Origin: Nocardia macrotermitis
GTDB taxonomy: Bacteria > Actinomycetota > Actinomycetes > Mycobacteriales > Mycobacteriaceae
DNA length: 58,566 bases
Assembly: GCF_009604405.1 (NCBI RefSeq)
Contig: NZ_WEGK01000028.1
Coordinates: 1-58,566 of the forward strand
Direction of reading: 5' to 3'
Shown piece by piece: positions 1-7,747 of the stretch. Positions within the stretch are counted from its first letter, which is position 1. Each line of letters opens with the position of its first letter. Both the position numbers and the translations under genes were made by a program. The notes beneath the pieces were generated by a model, which saw nothing but the letters and a program-made list of their open reading frames with translations, was not told where the DNA came from and ran no database searches.

Positions 1-317
1 CCGGTAAGAAACTCGCCGCCCGCGAGGCGCTGGACTGGGGCGCGGTCGCCGAGGTGCTGCCGAAAGATCAAGTGCTGGACCGGGCTTGGGAACTCGCCCG
101 CGAACTCGTGAAGCGCCCGCCGCTGACACTGCGCTACACCCGCCAGCTGTTCACCCACGAACTCAAACGCGCCTTCCTGGACCAGATGGGCCAGGGCATC
201 GGCTTCGAGACCTACGCCCAGCGTCGCTTCTTCCCGGCCGGCGGCCGGATGGAACCGCTGGACCGGGCCTGGGACGACAACCCCTGGTCCACCCCCGACC
301 AGCCTGACGCGCAATAG
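1..317 (+). CDS. Enoyl-CoA hydratase/isomerase family protein, C-terminal part (cut by window start)
   Basis: The reading frame is open from the first bases (codons begin at position 3) to the TAG at 315-317. The visible residues GKKLAAREALDWGAVAEVLP match the crotonase segment just after the active site, where the conserved Ala-x-Glu-Ala-x-x-x-Gly is followed by the helical trimerisation tail. Members normally hydrate or isomerise acyl-CoA thioesters in beta-oxidation-like pathways. The N-terminal oxyanion-hole half lies outside the window, so activity cannot be judged. The next gene, a CoA-transferase, starts 15 bp later on the same strand, which suggests one transcript. Confidence 0.85.
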   Translation, partial: GKKLAAREALDWGAVAEVLPKDQVLDRAWELARELVKRPPLTLRYTRQLFTHELKRAFLDQMGQGIGFETYAQRRFFPAGGRMEPLDRAWDDNPWSTPDQPDAQ

Positions 318-332
318 ATTCCGAGGTACATC

Positions 333-1523
333 ATGCACGCGCTGGACGGGATCCGGGTCCTGGATCTGGGCACCTACATCGCCGGACCGTACTGCGCCAC
401 GGTGCTGGGTGAGTTCGGGGCCGAGGTCATCAAGGTCGAACGCCCCGGCACGGGCGATCACCTGCGCCGCTTCGGCACCGAAACCGACTGCGGCGACACC
501 CTGGTCTGGCTCAGCGAGGCCCGCAACAAGCGGTCGATCACCCTGGATCTCGGCGATCCGCGCGGCCGGGAACTGTTGCGGGAGTTGATCATCGGCGCGG
601 ATGTGGTGATCGAGAACTTCCGCCCCGGGGTGATGGAACGGTGGGATCTGGGCTACGAGGATATCCGGCGGCTCAATCCGCGCGCGATCATGCTGCGGGT
701 CTCGGCGTACGGGCAGTCCGGGCCGTTGGCCGACCAACCCGGGTTCGCCCGGGTCGCGCACGCCTACGCCGGGCTGTCGCTGCTGGCCGGTGAGCCGGAC
801 GGCACTCCGGTCACCCCCGGATCGACCTCGCTCGGCGACTATCTGACCGGCCTGTACGGTGTGATCGGCGTGCTGCTGGCGCTGCGGGCCCGGGAGGTGA
901 CCGGCCGCGGTCAGTGTGTGGATCTCGCGCTGTACGAGTCGATCTTCCGGGTGCTGGACGAAATCGCCCCCGCCTACCAGCAATTCGGCTTCGTGCGGGA
1001 GCGCATGGGCGCGGACACCGTGAATGTGGTGCCGCACAGTCATTATCGCACCGCGGACGATCGCTGGATCGCCATCGCGTGCTCCAACGACGAGATGTTC
1101 GCCCGATTGTCCAAGGCAATGGGCCGACCCGAACTGGCCGCTCCGGATCGATTCGGCCCCAAGGCATCTCGTCTCGCGGCCCGCGACGAGGTGAACGCGC
1201 TGGTCGCGGACTGGGTTGCTACCCTCACCCGGGACGAGGTCCTCGAACGCTGCCGCGACTCCGAAGTGCCTGCGGGCCCGTTGAATTCGATCGCCGACAT
1301 CTTCGGGGACCCGCAGTTCACCCACCGCGGCACCATCACCCGGACCGATTCGCGCATCGGCCCGCTGTCGGTGCCGGACGTGTTACCCAAACTCTCCGAA
1401 ACCCCGGGCGAAATCCGTTGGCTCGGACCCGAATTGGGTGCCGACACCGACGAGGTCCTCGGCACGCTGCTGCACCGCACCGCCGAACAGATCGCCCACC
1501 TGCGCGACGCGAAGGTCATCTGA
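333..1523 (+). CDS. Family III CoA-transferase (CaiB/BaiF type)
   Basis: The 396-residue product has the family III length and fold signature: an N-terminal LDGIRVLDLGTYIAGPY segment, EVIKVERPGTGD at about 30-42, and the expected catalytic aspartate at residue 169 in SLGDY, the position that forms the aspartyl-CoA anhydride in formyl-CoA transferase. The enzyme would move CoA between carboxylic acids so that a substrate acid is activated without ATP. It lies between an enoyl-CoA hydratase and a Rieske oxygenase on the same strand, 27 bp before the latter. The acid acted on is unknown. It is one of three paralogues in this window. Confidence 0.88.
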   Translation: MHALDGIRVLDLGTYIAGPYCATVLGEFGAEVIKVERPGTGDHLRRFGTETDCGDTLVWLSEARNKRSITLDLGDPRGRELLRELIIGADVVIENFRPGVMERWDLGYEDIRRLNPRAIMLRVSAYGQSGPLADQPGFARVAHAYAGLSLLAGEPDGTPVTPGSTSLGDYLTGLYGVIGVLLALRAREVTGRGQCVDLALYESIFRVLDEIAPAYQQFGFVRERMGADTVNVVPHSHYRTADDRWIAIACSNDEMFARLSKAMGRPELAAPDRFGPKASRLAARDEVNALVADWVATLTRDEVLERCRDSEVPAGPLNSIADIFGDPQFTHRGTITRTDSRIGPLSVPDVLPKLSETPGEIRWLGPELGADTDEVLGTLLHRTAEQIAHLRDAKVI

Positions 1524-1550
1524 ACCACGACAACTCAGAAAGGTTGTGTC

Positions 1551-2840
1551 ATGGCAATTCAGGAAAAACTCACCACCGGGCGCGGCAAGTTCACGCCCGA
1601 ATATCCGGAGCTGGGCACCGGCCCGGTCGACTACGACGACGCGGTGTCCGAGGAGTTCTTCCACGCCGAGCGGGAGGCGGTGTTCAAGCGATCGTGGCTG
1701 AAAGTCGGTCGGATGGAACAACTTCCGCGCACCGGCAGCTATTTCACGCGGGAACTGCCCGGCCTCGGCTCGATCGTGATCGTGCGGCAGGCCGACGGCA
1801 CCGCCAAGGCCCTGCACAATGTGTGCGCGCATCGCGGCAACAAGGTGGTGTGGCAGGAACATCCAGCCGAGGAGACCGCGGGTTCGTGCCGCGTGTTCAC
1901 CTGCAAGTACCACGGTTGGCGCTACGGCCTGGACGGCAAGGTCGACCACGTCACCAACGAGGACCAGTTCTTCGATCTGGACAAGGGCGCGCTGGGCATG
2001 CCGGAGCTGCACTGCGACACCTGGGCCGGCTTCATCTTCGTGAACTTCGATCCGCACGCCCAGCCGCTGCGCACCTTCCTGGGACCGAAATTCACTGCGG
2101 TGGAAAGCTATCCGTTCGAGAAGATGACCGAGCGCTACGCCTACAAGACCCGGGTCAAGGGCAACTGGAAGCTGTCCATCGACACGATTCTGGAGTGGTA
2201 CCACCCGCCGTACGTGCACGGCCGGTTCATCAACCCGGACGTGGCGAAGGCCGAGAAACTGGTCCCGCCGCCCGACGCGTACTACTACGACCTGTTCACC
2301 TCGCACATGCTGAACTCGGTGCCCGGCCCGCCGCAGCTGCCCCCGCGCGCGCCCGGTGAACTCGGCCCCGCCAAACGCGATCAGCGCTGGGTCTACAAAC
2401 TGTTGCGCGCCGGGCTCTTCGGCCCCGACGACGTCGCCGACCTCGGCCCCCTGCCCGACGTGCTGAATCCGGGCCGGATCAAGTCCTGGGGCAACGACGC
2501 CTACTGGTTGTTCCCGAACTTCTCGGTGCAGATCTGGGCCCGCAATTTCTACATCACCTACCAGTACTGGCCCGAAGCGGTCGACTCGCACACCTACGAG
2601 CTGGACATCTACTTCACCCCGCCGCGCAATGCCGCGGAACGGCTGGCGCAGGAGATGACCGCGCAGACCACCATCGAATTCGCCATGCAGGATTCGAACA
2701 CCGTCGAGGCCACCCATTCGGCGCTGGCGACCGGCGCGAACCGGCAGTTCCACCTGTCGGATCAGGAATTGATGATCCGCAATTTCCACAAGGTCATCCG
2801 GGACACCGTGACCGCCCACCAGACCCTCGACCAGAAATAG
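1551..2840 (+). CDS. Rieske non-haem iron oxygenase, alpha (catalytic) subunit
   Basis: The 429-residue product carries a Rieske [2Fe-2S] site, C92-A-H94 and C118-K-Y-H121, and a mononuclear iron site, E215-W-Y-H218-x4-H223, with the likely third ligand in MQDSNTVEATH near the C-terminus. It should hydroxylate, dihydroxylate or demethylate an aromatic or quaternary-amine substrate with O2. The 23-residue gap between the two Rieske halves is longer than the usual 15-17. Glu occupies the subunit-bridging position where naphthalene dioxygenase has Asp, as in homotrimeric alpha-only enzymes. No beta subunit or reductase is adjacent. A ribosome site (aaggttg) precedes the ATG. Confidence 0.88.
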   Translation: MAIQEKLTTGRGKFTPEYPELGTGPVDYDDAVSEEFFHAEREAVFKRSWLKVGRMEQLPRTGSYFTRELPGLGSIVIVRQADGTAKALHNVCAHRGNKVVWQEHPAEETAGSCRVFTCKYHGWRYGLDGKVDHVTNEDQFFDLDKGALGMPELHCDTWAGFIFVNFDPHAQPLRTFLGPKFTAVESYPFEKMTERYAYKTRVKGNWKLSIDTILEWYHPPYVHGRFINPDVAKAEKLVPPPDAYYYDLFTSHMLNSVPGPPQLPPRAPGELGPAKRDQRWVYKLLRAGLFGPDDVADLGPLPDVLNPGRIKSWGNDAYWLFPNFSVQIWARNFYITYQYWPEAVDSHTYELDIYFTPPRNAAERLAQEMTAQTTIEFAMQDSNTVEATHSALATGANRQFHLSDQELMIRNFHKVIRDTVTAHQTLDQK

Positions 2841-2850
2841 GAGCCCGACG

Positions 2851-3186
2851 ATGACGACCGCCGTTCTCCCCGCAGCATTCAGCGAACTCGAGCCCTGGGT
2901 GGAGACCTGGGCCAAGGCGACCCGCCAGGAGCGTTACGACACCCGCCTGGCCAGCACCATCGAACAACTCGACGCCTTCTACGACGCCATCGCCCCGCGC
3001 GCCGAGGAAGCCATCGAGCACCTCAACACGTTCGATCTGAACGACCTGCCCGACCCCGAAACCCAGCTGCTGCGGCTGATGTATTCGCTGGTGATGGTCT
3101 CCTACCCGGTGAACGTGTTCAAACAGCCCCGCATCCCCGATTCCGGCGCGTCGTTCTTCGACACCGTCTCCGAGCCTGTGGTGTGA
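2851..3186 (+). CDS. Small hypothetical protein linked to the Rieske oxygenase
   Basis: This 111-residue protein starts 10 bp after the Rieske gene, with a clear ribosome site (aggagcccgacg) before the ATG, so co-transcription is very likely. It is acidic and mostly helical in appearance (WVETWAKATRQERYDTRLAS, then EQLDAFYDAIAPRAEEAIEHL) and has no cysteines, signal peptide or membrane segment. I do not recognise a named domain. Its position suggests an accessory or stabilising role for the oxygenase. It is too short and lacks the fold for a standard ring-hydroxylating beta subunit (about 160-190 residues), although an unusual partner subunit remains possible. Confidence 0.75.
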   Translation: MTTAVLPAAFSELEPWVETWAKATRQERYDTRLASTIEQLDAFYDAIAPRAEEAIEHLNTFDLNDLPDPETQLLRLMYSLVMVSYPVNVFKQPRIPDSGASFFDTVSEPVV

Positions 3187-3361
3187 GAATGGTTATGGGA
3201 CAACAGGTTTCCGAACTCAGGACCATGACCGGCGGGCGAGACGGTCGCATGCGTGAACGGACAGCCGATGCGTGCGTGCTCGAGCGGAATGTCGGTGAGG
3301 TTCGTGCGGTGCGATCGGACGATGCGGTCCCGCCGAGGTCGACGGTCAGTGCGGGTGCGGT

Positions 3362-4123
3362 ATGAGCGAGCGGGACGGGCGGGTCGCCGTGGTGACCGGG
3401 GGTGGTTCCGGGATCGGCCGGGCGATCTCACATCGCTTGGCGGCCAACGGGTTTCAGGTAGCGATCCTGGACCTGAACGGAACATCCGCCAAGCTGGTCG
3501 CCGAGGAGATCCGGGCGGCGGGACATTCGGCGGCGGCATTCGGTGAGGTCGACATCTCTTCGCGTGCCCAGGTCGACGCCGCGTTCGAGCGGGTGCGGGC
3601 GGAATTCGGGCCGGTGCTGGTCCTGGTGAACAACGCGGGCCTGACCGGATTCAAGAAGTTCCAGCACATCACCGATGAGGTGTGGCGGCGGACCCTCGCG
3701 GTCAACCTGGACGGCACGTTCTACTGCTGCCAGGCGGCCGTGCCGGACATGCTGGCCGCGGGCTGGGGGCGGATCGTCAACATCTCCTCCTCGAGCGCGC
3801 ACTCCGGCCAGCAGTTCATGAGCCACTATGTCGCGGCCAAGGCGGGCGTCATCGGATTCACGAAATCCCTTGCGCTGGAACTGGGTCCGTCGGGGATCAC
3901 GGTGAACACGATTCCGCCCGGTTTCGTGGACACCCCGATGCTGCGCAATTCCGAGAGTCATGGATTGCTCGGCGGCACAGTGGATCACCACGCCGAACTG
4001 ACGCCCGTGCGACGCGCGGGCAGACCCGAGGACATCGCCGCGGCCTGCGCATTCCTGGTCTCCGAGGAGGCCGGATACATCACCGGGCAGGTGCTGGGCG
4101 TCAACGGTGGCCGAAATACCTGA
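3362..4123 (+). CDS. SDR family oxidoreductase (FabG-like)
   Basis: The 253-residue product is a classical short-chain dehydrogenase. It has the cofactor motif VVTGGGSGIGRAI at about 10-22, the NNAG strand, the catalytic Ser in NISSSSAHSG, and Y-x3-K in HYVAAKAG. The C-terminal ITGQVLGVNGG is typical of FabG-like enzymes. It would oxidise or reduce a hydroxyl/keto group with NAD(P)H, plausibly on the product of the oxygenase or a beta-hydroxyacyl-CoA. A 175-bp gap separates it from the small gene upstream, so it may have its own promoter. The aldehyde dehydrogenase follows 24 bp downstream. Confidence 0.9.
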   Translation: MSERDGRVAVVTGGGSGIGRAISHRLAANGFQVAILDLNGTSAKLVAEEIRAAGHSAAAFGEVDISSRAQVDAAFERVRAEFGPVLVLVNNAGLTGFKKFQHITDEVWRRTLAVNLDGTFYCCQAAVPDMLAAGWGRIVNISSSSAHSGQQFMSHYVAAKAGVIGFTKSLALELGPSGITVNTIPPGFVDTPMLRNSESHGLLGGTVDHHAELTPVRRAGRPEDIAAACAFLVSEEAGYITGQVLGVNGGRNT

Positions 4124-4147
4124 GTACCAACAGCTTTGGAGACAACC

Positions 4148-5623
4148 ATGAGCACGAACCCGGCGGCTGTGGTCGAGGCGAAGGCCGATCGGCGCCTGCT
4201 GATCGGCGGCCGACTCGTCGACACCGAACGAACCTATCCGTCCTACAACCCCGCCACCGAGGCGCTGGTCGGCCACGCCCCCGACGCCACCGTCAACGAC
4301 GCCCACCTCGCCATCGCCGCGGCGCGGGAGGCGTTCGACCACGGCCCCTGGGCCACCGATGTCGCCCTGCGCATCCGGTGCCTGGAACAACTGCACCGGG
4401 CGTTGACCGACCACGTCGAGGAACTGCGCGAACTCACCATCGCCGAGGTCGGCGCGACGCTGTCCCTCACGCGCGCAGCGCAATTGGAGGATCCGATCAA
4501 GATCGTGCGGTACTACGCCGATCTGCTGAAGACGTACTCCTTCACCGAGGATCTGGGCCCGGTCGAATATCTCGGCCAGCAGCACCGGCGCTGGGTGGAG
4601 AAGGAAGCCGCGGGCGTGGTGTCGGCGATCATCGCCTACAACTACCCGAATCAGCTGGCGCTGGCGAAGCTCGCGCCCGCCCTGGCCGCCGGATGCACGG
4701 TGGTGCTCAAGGCCGCCCCGGCGACCCCGCTGATCACCCTGGCCCTGGGCGAGCTCATCCAGAAGTACACCGACATCCCGCCGGGCGTGGTGAATATCCT
4801 TTCCTCCCAACAGGTTCCGGTCGGCGAGGCGCTGACCATCCACCCCGACGTGGACCTGGTGACCTTCACCGGCTCGACCGCGGTGGGCCGGGCGATCATG
4901 TCCGCCGCCGGAAACGGCCTCAAACGCGTCTTCCTGGAACTCGGCGGCAAATCCGCCGCGATCGCCCTCGACGACGCCGACTACCAGGGCGTCGGCCAGT
5001 ACGCGGCCTTCGCGGCGACCCTCAACGCCGGACAGGCCTGCGCGCTCACCACCCGTCTGCTGGTGCCGCGCGCGGACCACGACACCGTCGTCGACCTGGT
5101 CGCCGCCAATATGGCCCGGGTGCGCTTCGGCGACCCGAACGACCGCAAAACCTATATGGGCCCGCTGATCAGCGAGGCCCAGCGCGACAAGGTCGACGGC
5201 CTGGTCAAGCGCGCGGTGGCCGGGGGCGCGACGCTGGTGACCGGCGGGGAGAAGGCCGGCCCCGGCTACTTCTACAAGCCGACCCTGCTCGCGAACGTCG
5301 ACCCGAACAGCGAAATCGCCCAGGAGGAGGTCTTCGGTCCGGTGCTGTCGGTGATCGCCCACGACGGTGACGACGACGCCATCGACATCGCCAACAACTC
5401 CGCCTACGGCCTGTCCGGCGCGGTCTTCAGCGCCGACCACGACCGCGCCCTCGCGGTAGCCCGCCGCGTCCGCACCGGCACCTTCAGCATCAACGGCGGC
5501 AACTACTTCTTCCCCGACGCCCCCTTCGGTGGCTACAAACACTCCGGCATCGGCCGCGAAATGGGCGTCGCGGGCCTGGAGGAATTCCTGGAACGAAAGA
5601 CCCTGGCGTCCATACTCGGCTGA
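4148..5623 (+). CDS. Aldehyde dehydrogenase family protein
   Basis: The 491-residue product has the ALDH superfamily plan: the Asn-containing AYNYP segment near 163-168, cofactor motif FTGSTAVGRA, general-base Glu264 in LELGGKS and nucleophile Cys298 in GQACALTTRL. It oxidises an aldehyde to the acid (or semialdehyde to CoA ester) with NAD(P)+. The ATG at 4148 is chosen because ggagacaacc lies directly upstream; a TTG at 4136 in the same frame is less likely. It is followed by a convergent hairpin and the TetR gene, so it closes this plus-strand unit. It is one of four ALDH paralogues in the window. Confidence 0.9.
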   Translation: MSTNPAAVVEAKADRRLLIGGRLVDTERTYPSYNPATEALVGHAPDATVNDAHLAIAAAREAFDHGPWATDVALRIRCLEQLHRALTDHVEELRELTIAEVGATLSLTRAAQLEDPIKIVRYYADLLKTYSFTEDLGPVEYLGQQHRRWVEKEAAGVVSAIIAYNYPNQLALAKLAPALAAGCTVVLKAAPATPLITLALGELIQKYTDIPPGVVNILSSQQVPVGEALTIHPDVDLVTFTGSTAVGRAIMSAAGNGLKRVFLELGGKSAAIALDDADYQGVGQYAAFAATLNAGQACALTTRLLVPRADHDTVVDLVAANMARVRFGDPNDRKTYMGPLISEAQRDKVDGLVKRAVAGGATLVTGGEKAGPGYFYKPTLLANVDPNSEIAQEEVFGPVLSVIAHDGDDDAIDIANNSAYGLSGAVFSADHDRALAVARRVRTGTFSINGGNYFFPDAPFGGYKHSGIGREMGVAGLEEFLERKTLASILG

Positions 5624-5653
5624 GCTGTGCCGCCCGGAACCTGCGCGCGGGTT

Positions 5654-5689
5654 CTCCGGATTTCGTTGCGCGACAAACGGAATCCGGAG
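5654..5689. terminator. Bidirectional hairpin between convergent genes
   Basis: The 14-bp arms ctccggatttcgtt (5654-5667) and aacggaatccggag (5676-5689) pair with a single mismatch around an 8-base loop. It sits in the 93-bp gap between the convergent ALDH and TetR genes. There is no clear T-tract on either side, so it is a stem-type terminator candidate. Confidence 0.6.
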
Positions 5690-5716
5690 TACCGGCATGG
5701 TTTCGTGACCGAACGC

Positions 5717-6370
5717 CTACTTCTCGGCGAATCCGCGCGCGCAGAAGTCCCACACTTCCGCGCCCGTCACCGGATACTGCGTCTCGTTCTCCGGATCCTC
5801 GGCGGACTGCGCGCTGAACATCACCGTCTGCATGACCATGGCGGCCATGCGACGGGGGATGACGTCCTGGCGGAGTTGTCCGCCCTGGGCGGCCTCGTCC
5901 AGCAGTTCGGTGAACAGCATCAGCACGGGGGCGTGGGCGAGTTTCACCTGGGCGGGGTGGGTGAGCAGCAGTTGCGGCGCGAAGTCGGTGAACAACGGGC
6001 GGCGGGCGGTGGGGTCGGGACGACACAGCTCGAACAGGAGCTCGATGACGATGCGGAGGCGGTCTACGGGGTCCGTGGCGTTGGTGGCCGCGACGCGCAG
6101 CTGGTCGGCGGTGCGGACCAGGGAATCCTCGAACAACGCGAGCAGCAGTTCGTGTTTGCTGTCGAATTGGAGGTAGAAGCTACGCAGCGACTGTTTGGAC
6201 CGGTCCACGACCTCTTGCACGGTGAAGTCGGTGCTGCCCTTCTCGGTGATCAGCGCCTGCGCCGCATCGAGGAAGCGCTGCACCCGCTGCTCGGCTCGCA
6301 TCTTGGCGGTCCGCAGCGACCGCTCGACCGCCCGCTGTTTCCAGCCCGGCTCTTCGATGGGGCTTGTCAC
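5717..6370 (-). CDS. TetR family transcriptional regulator
   Basis: The 217-residue product begins with a GTG and has the N-terminal TetR HTH: ALITEKGSTDFTVQEVVDRS followed by KQSLRSFYLQFDSKHELLL at about 40-75. The remaining three quarters is the helical ligand and dimerisation domain. It is divergent from the acyl-CoA dehydrogenase gene and convergent with the ALDH gene. A 19-bp dyad at 6395-6413 lies 25 bp upstream of its start, so it probably represses itself and the dehydrogenase. The effector is likely an acyl-CoA or acid intermediate, which is inference from context. Confidence 0.88.
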   Translation of the reverse strand: MTSPIEEPGWKQRAVERSLRTAKMRAEQRVQRFLDAAQALITEKGSTDFTVQEVVDRSKQSLRSFYLQFDSKHELLLALFEDSLVRTADQLRVAATNATDPVDRLRIVIELLFELCRPDPTARRPLFTDFAPQLLLTHPAQVKLAHAPVLMLFTELLDEAAQGGQLRQDVIPRRMAAMVMQTVMFSAQSAEDPENETQYPVTGAEVWDFCARGFAEK

Positions 6371-6394
6371 CGATGATCCTGTTCCTTGTCATAT

Positions 6395-6413
6395 GTGCAG
6401 AACATTGTTGCAC
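6395..6413. promoter_or_regulatory. Candidate TetR operator between tetR and acyl-CoA dehydrogenase gene
   Basis: The inverted repeat has GTGCA at 6395-6399 and TGCAC at 6409-6413, with a partly symmetric centre (gaacattgt). It lies in the 220-bp divergent intergenic region, close to the TetR start, as expected for an autoregulatory operator. Confidence 0.5.
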
Positions 6414-6590
6414 TGTACCGGAGAATGTGATGTCGCATTCTTGCTCCGTTTCCTCCGCGCACCATACCCGCGCGGCATCGGTCCATCACGAATCGGCATT
6501 TCCCTCCCGATGTCATCAGATTCGATGATGAAAGGGCGGACTCGTCGCGGGATCCGTGCTGGACGCTGCCGAGGGAGAGGATGCCGGAAC

Positions 6591-7745
6591 GTGGACGAGC
6601 TGAACGAGGAGGAAACCGCGCTGGTCGCGGTCGTGCGGGATTTCGTGGATCAGCAGGTGCGGCCCGCGGTGCGCGAACTCGAACACGCGAACGCCTATCC
6701 CGAGAAGCTCATCGAACAGATGAAACGGATCGGCATCTACGGGCTGGCCGTCCCCGAACCTTGGGGCGACGGCCGCGTCTCCACGCCCTGCTACGCCGCG
6801 GTCACCGAGGAACTCGCGCGCGGCTGGATGTCCCTGGCCGGGGCCATGGGCGGGCACACGGTGGTGTCGAAACTGTTGGTGGACTTCGGAACTCGCGAAC
6901 AGCAGGACCGCTATCTGCCGCGCATGGCGACCGGCGAACTGCGCGCCACGATGGCCCTGACCGAGCCCGGCGGCGGCTCGGATCTGCAGGCCCTGCGCAC
7001 CACCGCGCGCGTCGAGGGCGAGGAATATGTGATCAACGGTTCCAAGACCTGGATCAGCAACGCGCGCCGCTCCGGCCTGGTGGCGCTGCTGTGCAAGACC
7101 GATCCGGCCGCGCAACCCGCGCACCGCGGCATCAGCATCCTGCTGGTCGAGCACGGTCCCGGCTTCAGCGTCTCGCGCGATCTGCCCAAACTCGGATACA
7201 AGGGCGTCGAGGCATGTGAACTGACATTCGACGATATGCGGGTCCCGGCGTCGGCGGTGCTCGGCGGCGAGACCGGACGTGGTTTCTCGCAGATGATGCG
7301 GGGCCTCGAGATCGGCCGCATCCAGGTCGCGTGCCGGGCGCTGGGGGTGGGCCGGGCCGCGCTCGAGGACGCGATCCAGTACGCGCAGCAGCGGGAGAGC
7401 TTCGGCAAACCCATCTGGCAGCATCAGGCGATCGGGCACTACCTGGCCGATATGGCCACCAAATTGACTGCCGCACGGCAACTTACGCACTACGCGGCCC
7501 GGCGCTACGACTCGGGCGAGCGCGCCGACATGGAGGCCGGGATGGCCAAACTCTTCGCCTCCGAGACGGCGATGGAGATCGCGTTGAACGCCGTGCGCAT
7601 CCACGGCGGATACGGCTATTCCACCGAATTCGACGTCGAACGCTACTTCCGCGACGCCCCGCTGATGATCGTCGGCGAGGGCACCAACGAGATCCAGCGC
7701 AATGTCATCGCCCGGCAGCTGATCGAGCGGAACAAGGCCCGATAA
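6591..7745 (+). CDS. Acyl-CoA dehydrogenase
   Basis: The GTG at 6591, preceded by gagggagagg, gives 384 residues, the normal length. Earlier in-frame starts would add an Arg-rich, implausible leader. Signature segments are MALTEPGGGSDLQALRTTAR (FAD-binding), INGSKTWISNARRSG, and the C-terminal VRIHGGYGYSTEFDVERYFR and VGEGTNEIQRNVI with the usual catalytic Glu region. The enzyme makes the alpha,beta-double bond of an acyl-CoA with FAD, passing electrons to ETF. It is followed 2 bp later by a CoA-transferase, so the pair probably activates and desaturates the same substrate. It is divergent from the TetR gene. Confidence 0.92.
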   Translation: MDELNEEETALVAVVRDFVDQQVRPAVRELEHANAYPEKLIEQMKRIGIYGLAVPEPWGDGRVSTPCYAAVTEELARGWMSLAGAMGGHTVVSKLLVDFGTREQQDRYLPRMATGELRATMALTEPGGGSDLQALRTTARVEGEEYVINGSKTWISNARRSGLVALLCKTDPAAQPAHRGISILLVEHGPGFSVSRDLPKLGYKGVEACELTFDDMRVPASAVLGGETGRGFSQMMRGLEIGRIQVACRALGVGRAALEDAIQYAQQRESFGKPIWQHQAIGHYLADMATKLTAARQLTHYAARRYDSGERADMEAGMAKLFASETAMEIALNAVRIHGGYGYSTEFDVERYFRDAPLMIVGEGTNEIQRNVIARQLIERNKAR

Positions 7746-7747
7746 CC

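Noticed and set aside
1383..2915. Long open frame on the minus strand opposite the Rieske gene
   Set aside because: It is the antisense shadow of a high-GC gene; the translation is biased in Val, Gly, Arg and Asp and matches no family, while the plus strand has a complete Rieske protein.
3428..5698. 756-codon open frame on the minus strand opposite SDR and ALDH
   Set aside because: It spans two well supported plus-strand genes and has the low-complexity composition of a GC-driven shadow.
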